Notes under the pieces: generated by a model
Database searches by the model: none
Told to the model about the DNA's origin: nothing
Seen by the model: the letters and a program-made list of their open reading frames with translations, nothing else
Position numbers and translations under genes: made by a program
Shown: positions 8,201 through 12,861 of the stretch, piece after piece
Numbering within the stretch: position 1 is the stretch's first letter
How the letters are laid out: each line of letters opens with the position of its first letter
Assembly: GCA_038205805.1 (NCBI GenBank)
Contig: JBBRBO010000122.1
Span: forward strand, 1-12,861
DNA: 12,861 bases
Source of the DNA: JBBSBY01 sp038205805
GTDB taxonomy: Bacteria > Desulfobacterota > Desulfomonilia > Desulfomonilales > Desulfomonilaceae
Direction: 5' to 3'

Positions 8201-8586
8201 TGGGGCTGGGCTTCAGTCAAACTTTTCGGAACCTCACACATGCGAAATATCCGCGATACAAAGAACCGGGCATGCATCCGAGCGCTCTGCCGCCCGAGTT
8301 CTTCATATCACGTATTGGAAATATACGCGAGAGGTCCGCTGACATCTACTCGCTGGGCGTGCTTATGTATTATGTCGTTACTGGGGATTACCCCTTTGAA
8401 GGGCCGTCCTTTGATGATTATAAATTTCAGCATACGAAAATCTTTCCGGCGCCTCCTCGCCTTATCGACTCCGGCCTACCGGACTGGATTGATGCGGTGG
8501 TTTTGGGCTGCTTAGAGAAAGAACCGGAAAAGCGCTGGGATACGGTCATGGAAATCGGCCGAGCACTTGGAAATCATGTAAAATAA
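5281..8586 (+). CDS. Transmembrane SH3-TPR protein with C-terminal pseudokinase domain, 1101 residues
   Basis: The start is TTG, preceded by AAAGGGG eight bases upstream. The next Met is at residue 46, which would remove the signal segment. Domains in order: signal or first membrane segment (9-30); SH3-like domain (32-98; 'P-V-Y-S-E-P-N-T-S-S', 'G-Y-L-V-K'), expected outside the membrane; membrane segment (about 110-131) followed by RARKGK, placing the rest in the cytoplasm; TPR-like helices (about 147-640); a Pro/Lys/Gln-rich linker (about 650-772); and a Ser/Thr-kinase-like fold (about 822-1101). The kinase domain keeps the GxG loop, D1021 of DIYSLG, PPE (1004-1006) and R1085. It has Arg854 for the VAIK lysine, H954-L-H-L-Q-P-N-Q961 for HRDLKPxN and GLG (975-977) for DFG, so catalysis is unlikely. 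A scaffold or receptor role tied to the cell wall is inference. The gene ends flush against a convergent gene. Confidence 0.9.
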   Translation: MRLSLSSGIWLPVALLLFILLLAGPLDVNAQFVTGLVQVQDKNKPMIPVYSEPNTSSDVAYMAFNGETLQALGEDGDFVEVRVPQGKSSGYLVKSFAVPIKPENTSSVSTLTIVIAVLVLIAGGVAAALYLRARKGKGTMAEAASGPQILRQAEDLFRSGDYIGATREFDRYVQFQDGDIRQPEVYRRLMLCHQNNGDLREALEAWRKARSMGALKTYDDYVMGVELSTALNKEPDAAEIYEHLLTIETDDEKRFDIHKNLLESYRRLKNGPRAIHHSLELRKFGTADPSVLVDLANFLLVEGQTDLAIESNDKELLLTVCREMAEDKSKTPEAGRIYLKCLEYDRMDTRLHRLLADIYNYGGDYKRAVSELTILTQIDKDATDAYMDEAAKIYVDNGKIKEALAEGNPAIVKKIAQSFLLRSEITDEAVAVYEKVLEFQPRAIGINKMLSIHYLRSGDLSKYMDRLRLLHEIDGASHDYLADLAQCIIDNNFIDEAIKDGNRELNTKILKQLVKKGATTDAAVSLLEKLSKMEPTKNEYRIAHARTKDKRGELDKCFQQLLTIIPQRPDDEVFCNRAAEIAVEKGYLKTVAGESSPKLIVSAAYEIMHKKAQGPEVNHILAAALRERPHDRKIRNYWNNMAGDSGVFPLDVPPEPAEELTERTAAAQEIQEKPQTPTPKVPPALNPAVKPAPPPKPQKQAPAPPKPATGPSVTKPTQTQKRPKSASASPPKQSPTQNAEQPKPPQSPQKTAPPLEPKSPKEPPVAAKGQKGPRAIQTISLSDQGVSFSEKAVTTFVSGYAKGQSLREIPMNELFLPADGGGLAYKEMEILTQDGWGRIHIGAEVNTSRPVLMRIFEKGLLDEPTMKQFVATMTSISYSLVHPNVAKLEDVVSGTGGKTAFVYPFYPKTLEILMKRKKPVDLGRRLKFLSGIIEGLAYAHNHKGADGKFRRIFHLHLQPNQILLDENFENPAIVGLGFSQTFRNLTHAKYPRYKEPGMHPSALPPEFFISRIGNIRERSADIYSLGVLMYYVVTGDYPFEGPSFDDYKFQHTKIFPAPPRLIDSGLPDWIDAVVLGCLEKEPEKRWDTVMEIGRALGNHVK

Positions 8587-8868
8587 CTATTGTGCCCAAG
8601 AAGGAAATTGTTTATTATTGGCCATCGGACAGCTCGGTTGATCTGCATTCTGGTTGTCTCGATATGAAGATAATACCCGACAACGTTCGCATGGATTGTA
8701 TCTGGATTCATGACGGGCTACTTTACCTCTGGACCTGGAGGACATATGGATTTTGAGATCCTTTATGTCATTATACATTTTCACGCAGTGACGGATGCTC
8801 CATCTGCCCTTGAAAACTCGGCAGGTTACCGCATACTCGTCTAACCAGGTCTTTTGATCGGCCTTCAT
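8587..8868 (-). CDS. Cysteine-rich small protein, possible zinc ribbon, 93 residues
   Basis: The start is an ATG at 8868 with a strong AAGGAGG (plus-strand 8878-8884) nine bases upstream, which is the best evidence that this is a gene. The stop is TAG at 8587-8589. The protein is basic and has Cys at 16, 28, 60, 63 and 80. Its centre runs C16-R-V-F-K-G-R-W-S-I-R-H27-C28 and later N-P-C60-E-R-C63, a pattern that could hold one zinc ion. No membrane segment or signal peptide is seen. I do not recognise the family. Its stop directly touches the stop of the TPR-pseudokinase gene with no bases between, so their transcripts must overlap at the 3' ends unless termination occurs inside a coding region. 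A redox, zinc or nucleic-acid-binding role is possible; none is shown. Confidence 0.75.
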   Translation of the reverse strand: MKADQKTWLDEYAVTCRVFKGRWSIRHCVKMYNDIKDLKIHMSSRSRGKVARHESRYNPCERCRVLSSYRDNQNADQPSCPMANNKQFPSWAQ

Positions 8869-9053
8869 GGCTACCTTCCTCCTTGTCTGATGAGAAAAGA
8901 AACATAGGACAAAACGTCTTTCTTATGTAACCTTTTATGTTAATAGCCGACACTCGGTAAAATCAAAGGTTCCGTTAAGAACACTTTTATCTTGTGTTTT
9001 ATTTTATTATCGGTCATGTGAATAATGGAGCCTGGGCTGGAAGGAAGTAACCT

Positions 9054-10445
9054 TTGCATAATAAAAACCGCTATATAATAAAAGAACATTCCCACAGCTT
9101 CCGGTCGTCTCTGAAAAGAGCCATTTTAGCCTTCGGTCTCCTCATCTCCGGGTTAAGCCTCACAGGTTACCTCTATTTGCTTCCTCAGGGCCTTACGAGC
9201 CATTCTCTCTCAAGCGCGCTCCCCGGACCCCTGTACGCGTCGGTCCCTTCGGAACCACAAACCTTCCCCACCCTCGAAAAAGAACTTTCGTGCCCCGCTC
9301 ACGGACCCGGATGCCGGGAAATAGTAGAAATTACCGGTCAAGGCGATACTCTGCGCTCCCTCATGCACGCCAATGTAGCTGAAGACAAGGTGGCCGACAG
9401 AGTGGCCCGAGAATTGGCTCAAGCCATACGCGCCGCAACAGGACGCCCCTTCAGTGAGAACACCTCCATAGACGAAGGAAGAAGCTACAATGTGGCGGTG
9501 GATGAAAAAGGTCGCTTTTTGAAAGCGTCCGTCGAGCTTAACCCCTCCAATGTCTTTTTTGCGGTGGCTGAGGGCGACGGCAGCATAAAGACATGGAAAG
9601 AAGATGTAGTGCTCGACTACCGAGTTGAAGCCCTGACGGTGAAGACTCGCGGCAGCCTCACCGAATCCCTCCTGAATATGGGTGAAGGCCCCGAGTTGGC
9701 GGCTAAACTACTCAACGTGTTCCGCTGGGATATCGACTTCCAGTCTGAAACCTACCACGGTGACACGTGCAAAATCCTGTTCGAGCGCCGCTATGCCGAT
9801 GACAAACCGTCCGGTTACGGAGCGATCCTCTTTGCGCGCTACGAAGGAAAGAAAACCGGTAAGAAGACGGCCGTTCTATTCAAGGACGAATATTTCGACG
9901 AAAGTGGTCTCGAATTGAAGAGAAACTTTCTTCGCTCCCCGCTCAGCACAACGAGAGTGACCTCACGTTTCGGTAATCGTTTTCATCCCATTCTCCGGGT
10001 TTGGCGCCACCACAACGGAGTCGACTACGGCGCTCCCCAGGGAACCCCCGTGTGGGCGGTTTCCGGCGGTATTGTGACCTTCTCCGGGTGGAATAAGGGG
10101 TACGGCAACTACGTGTGCATTAAACATGATAATGGTTATGAAAGCCGTTACGGTCACTTAAAAGCAAAGTTCGTGAATGTCGGTCAGAGGGTAAAACAAA
10201 AACAACGGATCGGTCTTGTAGGAATGACGGGCATCGCCTCCGGTCCCCACCTGGACTTCCAGTTACTCGTAAAAGGCAAGCACATCAACCCCCTCAGCGT
10301 GAAGATGGTAAACACCCTCAAAACTATACCGGGAGCGCTCAAGCCTCGTTTCAGCGAAGTCTTCTCCGATAAAGTTTCCGAACTCACTCGCTTGGTTGTC
10401 ACGCGGAACGAATTCTCCCCGGAAACCAAAACACTCACACCGTAG
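9054..10445 (+). CDS. M23 (LytM) peptidoglycan DD-endopeptidase, MepM/Csd3-like, 463 residues
   Basis: This is a zinc metallopeptidase that would cut peptidoglycan cross-links in the periplasm to allow wall growth or separation. The start is TTG with GGAAGGA about eight bases before it; a later Met would lose the membrane anchor (about 22-43). Residues 88-190 form a first N-terminal domain. Residues 190-300 (RWDIDFQSETYHGDTCKILFE, then the YFDESGLELKRNFLRSPL stretch) match the second domain of MepM/Csd3-type proteins. The catalytic domain (about 300-415) has SRFGNRFHPIL, H320-N-G-V-D324 (zinc ligands), RYGH368L and GPH399-L-D401-F. The last ligand of the usual H-x-H is Asp here, a variant I recall from other M23 proteins. 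The first N-terminal domain could be LysM-like but is weak. The gene is probably transcribed alone from the AT-rich region 8885-9040. Confidence 0.93.
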   Translation: MHNKNRYIIKEHSHSFRSSLKRAILAFGLLISGLSLTGYLYLLPQGLTSHSLSSALPGPLYASVPSEPQTFPTLEKELSCPAHGPGCREIVEITGQGDTLRSLMHANVAEDKVADRVARELAQAIRAATGRPFSENTSIDEGRSYNVAVDEKGRFLKASVELNPSNVFFAVAEGDGSIKTWKEDVVLDYRVEALTVKTRGSLTESLLNMGEGPELAAKLLNVFRWDIDFQSETYHGDTCKILFERRYADDKPSGYGAILFARYEGKKTGKKTAVLFKDEYFDESGLELKRNFLRSPLSTTRVTSRFGNRFHPILRVWRHHNGVDYGAPQGTPVWAVSGGIVTFSGWNKGYGNYVCIKHDNGYESRYGHLKAKFVNVGQRVKQKQRIGLVGMTGIASGPHLDFQLLVKGKHINPLSVKMVNTLKTIPGALKPRFSEVFSDKVSELTRLVVTRNEFSPETKTLTP

Positions 10446-10673
10446 CCGTCGGCGCTCATATTATTAGTTCACTATCGTGAACGGCTCTGCGTCGATTAGG
10501 CAAAGACCGTCGTTCGGCCCCCGCAGTGAACTTTTACCCCTTTGTGTGTACCTCAGTGACTTCCTTAGCCACTCAACTTGCCCAAAGGCCGAGCAATGGG
10601 TAACCCCTTGCCCAAGGCAAATCATCCTTACATGAAGATCACGCGCCGATTACTGCATCGGCGTCGGCACAAA
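10446..10673. other. Intergenic region with nested inverted repeats
   Basis: No gene is seen here. AGTTCACT (10466-10473) can pair either with GTGAAC at 10477-10482 (6-bp stem, 4-base loop) or with AGTGAACT at 10525-10532 (8-bp stem, long loop), the latter followed by TTTT. This may be the terminator region of the M23 gene or an attenuator-like switch. Two near-copies of TTGCCCAA(A)GGC lie at about 10568-10620. Confidence 0.4.
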
Positions 10674-10702
10674 TTGACCGGCGTATGGTTCTACGCTATA
10701 AT
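10674..10702 (+). promoter_or_regulatory. Near-consensus sigma-70 promoter
   Basis: TTGACC (10674-10679), a 17-base spacer and TATAAT (10697-10702) make the strongest promoter match in the window. Transcription would begin near 10709, giving a leader of about 130 nt before the Gln/Pro-rich exported protein gene. Confidence 0.75.
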
Positions 10703-10762
10703 ACGATCCGGTTCGTGTATCTTCGTGACCGTAAGCGCCTACAGTCATTCGCTTCCATCGGC

Positions 10763-10783
10763 GTGGGCCGGCGTCGGCCTCAC
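10763..10783 (+). promoter_or_regulatory. GC-rich hairpin in the leader of the Gln/Pro-rich protein gene
   Basis: GTG-GGCCG (10763-10770), the loop GCGT, then CGGCC-T-CAC (10775-10783) form 8 pairs with one bulged base. No U-run follows, so it is not an intrinsic terminator. It lies between the promoter and the ribosome binding site at 10824-10829 and may stabilise the mRNA or control its translation. Confidence 0.45.
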
Positions 10784-10837
10784 TTGAAAAGGAATGCGGC
10801 GCATATCTTTCCGGCGCTCCACTATGGAGAATGTATC

Positions 10838-11269
10838 ATGAAAAAAATTGGTGTTCTCACCATCCTGGCCTTCATTGTGTGCGTTTCCCCAAGCCACGCC
10901 TTCCTGGACTACTTCTTTTCCGGATCGGATAGTCGTGACGCAATCGACAATTCCACTGTAGGAGACCTGAGAGCTTGGTGGACCGGTAATCCCGCATACC
11001 AGTTCAACCCCTATTATTCAGGCTCGAACACCCCAGCGCAGCAGAAGCCGGCAGCCCCTCAGACGCAACAAGATCCCGTCGTGCAATATGTGCCCTCGCA
11101 GCAGAATTACGGCGCCCCCCAAGCCTACCAGCAACCAGGGCAACCGGGTGTCCCTCAGCAGGGTTACGTGCCGCAACAACCGCAGCCGCAGCAATATGCT
11201 CCGCAACAGTACGGCGCTCAGCAGTATCCTCAACAGCAGGCGCCCATGAACTACGGCCAACAGCACTAG
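10838..11269 (+). CDS. Exported Gln/Pro/Tyr-rich low-complexity protein, 143 residues
   Basis: The start is the ATG at 10838, with TGGAGA about nine bases upstream. An earlier in-frame start at 10685 overlaps the promoter and would bury the signal peptide. Residues 1-21 (MKKIGVLTILAFIVCVSPSHA) form a clear Sec signal peptide with likely cleavage after SHA. Residues 22-60 are a short ordered-looking region with aromatics (FLDYFF, LRAWWTG, YQFNPYY). From about 65 to the end it is disordered and rich in Gln, Pro, Tyr, Gly and Ala, with loose repeats of Y-x-P-Q-Q and P-Q-Q-Y. The only Cys is in the signal peptide. I know no family for it; an envelope, matrix or self-assembling surface protein is possible. 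A strong promoter suggests plentiful expression. It stands alone. Confidence 0.82.
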   Translation: MKKIGVLTILAFIVCVSPSHAFLDYFFSGSDSRDAIDNSTVGDLRAWWTGNPAYQFNPYYSGSNTPAQQKPAAPQTQQDPVVQYVPSQQNYGAPQAYQQPGQPGVPQQGYVPQQPQPQQYAPQQYGAQQYPQQQAPMNYGQQH

Positions 11270-11596
11270 GTGAGGTTTTTCTTACGGTTCGCAGTTTCTT
11301 GATGAACGTGGGGCGCTCCGCGGAAAAAGATCCCAAGGCCGCAAGCCGGCCCCGGAGTCGAACCTTTAACGGCCGCGGCGATACTCCGGCTGGTGAGCCA
11401 CCGGATACCGATGTATCCCCTTGTGCGGTCTCCGCCCCTATCTCCCGTAGCCGGCGCGGCGACTTACGATTGGATTCGGCGTGAGCACCCTGCCGTGAAA
11501 AGATCTCGGCGTCTCCTTTATCGAGAACATTGCGCCCTGTATTGCCGATCCTCACGCGTCGGTCCCAATTGATAGATGAGGAGCTTTCTCCCAGGT
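11270..11596. other. Intergenic region, possible regulatory inverted repeat
   Basis: No gene is supported; the frames open here lack start signals and family likeness. CCGGAGT (11352-11358) and ACTCCGG (11383-11389) form a perfect 7-bp stem with a 24-base loop rich in G and C. A T5 run (11276-11280) just after the preceding gene has only a weak stem before it. I see no promoter good enough to name for the downstream gene. Confidence 0.4.
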
Positions 11597-12861
11597 ATGC
11601 TAAAAGACAAATCTATTCTGGTAATCGGCGCACGATCCGGCGGATATGGTGAATCCATTGCAGTCGCGGCCAAGAACGCCGGCGCTCGTGTGCTCTGCAC
11701 CAGTCTGCTACCGGACGACCCCGCTGAACGGGCCTACTTTGAACAACTGGGAGTAGAACTCCTTCCCGTCGCCCTCAAATTCGATGTGAACCGAAGCCGG
11801 GACGTTTTCGACGCTCTAGCCGCTATGGCGTCTGAACTGAAGAGGCTTTCAGCGACGCCGCTTTATTCTGTTGTCCACGCAGTAGCCGGGGGATTTCCTC
11901 GACATCCGTCCGTGATGAAGGCAATAGGCGACATCTTTAAGGGCAAGCTGACGTTTAATGATCTCGCCACGGCAGTTAAGCGCAACGTCATGTACGTAAA
12001 CGCCGGCTCTTTCATGGACGCCATTGACGGATTGGCCGACGCATGTAATGACGAAACCTCATACGTGGCCTTGACCTATCGTGGTCGCCTCCCGTACTTC
12101 ATCTCGCCTACGAAAGCGCACCTCGAAAAGCTGGCTCTTTTAGGCGCTCGGAAGGGTAAACGCACGCTTATTGCCGCGCTTCCCGAGGCGTGGACGCAAT
12201 CTTCGCAATTTTTTACGGGCATAGAAATTGCCGTTCTCGGAGCCTACTTCGACGAATTACAAGGTAAGACGCCGCACCCGCTCGTCGCCGAACCATACGC
12301 ACGGATGACGCAAGCGCTTGAAACCAACCCCGAGTTCGCCCAACTGGCCCCAGAAATACTCCCATTTTACACGGAACGCTGGAGCGCAATAAACACGAGT
12401 ATTCCCTTAGATGCGCTGGCGCTCATTGTTCAGGAATTCTTTTCCGCATTAAAGAACAAGGGCAAGTTTGGCGCATTGCGCGGCTCGGTGGAAACCGTTT
12501 CCTCCTTTGTCAGAGAAGCCTCGGGCGCTATTGTGGCCAAGGAATTCATCGACGAGCAACGATTCAATCCCGGCGACGTGAGGCAGGTCTTCTACAGGGA
12601 CCTCCTCGGTGGGACGGAAATCGGCGAGGCCGAACCAAGGCCCCCTCAAACTCGGGGTAAGGCCCGCACATGGAAGACCTGTGACAAGGACGAGATTACT
12701 CGAACGCTTTCCATGTACGGCAAGAATTTTCTCTTTGTCGATAACGTAATCATGGAGGATTGCGACCTATATGACGGGTTTATGGGCTTTGCCACGTACA
12801 CGGCGCCGACTCCCGAGCAAAATCCCATCCTGAAAGATCATTTCGTGAACATGCCGTTGTT
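11597..12861 (+). CDS. Enoyl-reductase-like SDR fused to a FabA/FabZ-like hotdog domain (3' end beyond right edge)
   Basis: 421 codons are visible with no stop. The start is ATG at 11597, with GAGGAG about 14 bases upstream; an in-frame ATG at 11576, directly after a TAG, is the alternative. Residues 1-285 are a Rossmann-type short-chain dehydrogenase: ILVIGARSGGYGESIA (7-22) is the NAD(P) loop, followed by VVHAVAGGF (92-100), ALTYRGRLPYF (158-168) and PTKAHLEKLA (171-180). The SYxG...K layout recalls enoyl-ACP reductase FabI, with Y161, Y167 and K173 as catalytic candidates, although the Tyr-Lys spacing is one shorter than in FabI. After a linker (about 286-365), NFLFVDNVIMED (377-388) and DHFVNMPLL (414-422) match the start and catalytic-His region (H415) of FabA/FabZ 3-hydroxyacyl-ACP dehydratases. 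Acting in fatty-acid or polyketide chain processing is inference; the fusion is unusual to my knowledge. Confidence 0.8.
   Translation, partial: MLKDKSILVIGARSGGYGESIAVAAKNAGARVLCTSLLPDDPAERAYFEQLGVELLPVALKFDVNRSRDVFDALAAMASELKRLSATPLYSVVHAVAGGFPRHPSVMKAIGDIFKGKLTFNDLATAVKRNVMYVNAGSFMDAIDGLADACNDETSYVALTYRGRLPYFISPTKAHLEKLALLGARKGKRTLIAALPEAWTQSSQFFTGIEIAVLGAYFDELQGKTPHPLVAEPYARMTQALETNPEFAQLAPEILPFYTERWSAINTSIPLDALALIVQEFFSALKNKGKFGALRGSVETVSSFVREASGAIVAKEFIDEQRFNPGDVRQVFYRDLLGGTEIGEAEPRPPQTRGKARTWKTCDKDEITRTLSMYGKNFLFVDNVIMEDCDLYDGFMGFATYTAPTPEQNPILKDHFVNMPL

Noticed and set aside
10578..10787. A 69-codon plus-strand frame with a hydrophobic middle
   Set aside because: It runs across the TTGACC/TATAAT promoter and has no ribosome binding site.
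11390..11420. A GAGCCACCGGA sequence recalling the cobalamin riboswitch box
   Set aside because: The other conserved parts of that riboswitch are missing and the downstream gene has no link to B12.
11004..11555. A 183-codon minus-strand frame opposite the Gln/Pro-rich gene
   Set aside because: It mirrors the repetitive CAG/CCG codons of the exported protein, has Arg/Ala-rich low-complexity content and no Shine-Dalgarno; the plus-strand gene has a signal peptide and a promoter.
1..12861. Mobile element, phage or CRISPR content
   Set aside because: I found no transposase, integrase, terminal repeats or spaced direct repeats; the gene content is chromosomal and housekeeping or envelope in character.

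Overview
The window looks like chromosomal DNA of moderate GC content from a free-living Gram-negative bacterium. I would place it in the former Deltaproteobacteria (Desulfobacterota). This rests on a glutaredoxin of the type common there, a small protein built on the 'D-E-G-L-M-x-K-Y ... L-Q-x-L-Y-R-K-M' motif that I associate with that group, and a mix of envelope, lipid and trehalose genes. The placement is inference from protein character; there is no rRNA in the window. I see no phage genes, transposases, CRISPR arrays, tRNAs or rRNAs.

Left part (1-5100): the first 715 codons of treY (maltooligosyltrehalose synthase) run leftward off the edge. A gene-poor, AT-rich stretch of about 940 bases follows, holding one doubtful 57-residue reading frame and two perfect hairpins. 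Next come a small leftward helical protein gene with a foldable leader, a divergent rightward glutaredoxin-like gene, and a leftward radical SAM gene whose cluster motif is CX4CX2C. The last two converge on a 15-bp stem hairpin.

Middle (5100-10450): a 1101-residue membrane protein joins an SH3-like domain outside the membrane to a long cytoplasmic TPR array and a C-terminal protein-kinase fold that has lost its main catalytic residues, so it reads as a pseudokinase. Its stop codon directly abuts the stop of a convergent cysteine-rich small-protein gene with a perfect ribosome binding site. After that gene's promoter region comes an M23 peptidoglycan endopeptidase of the MepM/Csd3 type. Both rightward genes start with TTG.

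Right part (10450-12861): a near-consensus sigma-70 promoter and a leader of about 130 nt with a GC-rich hairpin precede a short exported protein rich in Gln, Pro and Tyr. The last gene, cut by the right edge, joins an enoyl-reductase-like short-chain dehydrogenase domain to what looks like the beginning of a FabA/FabZ-type hotdog dehydratase.

Functionally, the SH3-TPR-pseudokinase and the M23 enzyme both point to the cell envelope. The reductase-hotdog fusion points to fatty-acid or polyketide-like chain processing, and treY to compatible-solute synthesis. No single operon covers the window; most genes are transcribed alone. The strongest candidates for something undescribed are the transmembrane TPR pseudokinase with its 94-95-residue super-repeat, and the reductase-hotdog fusion.
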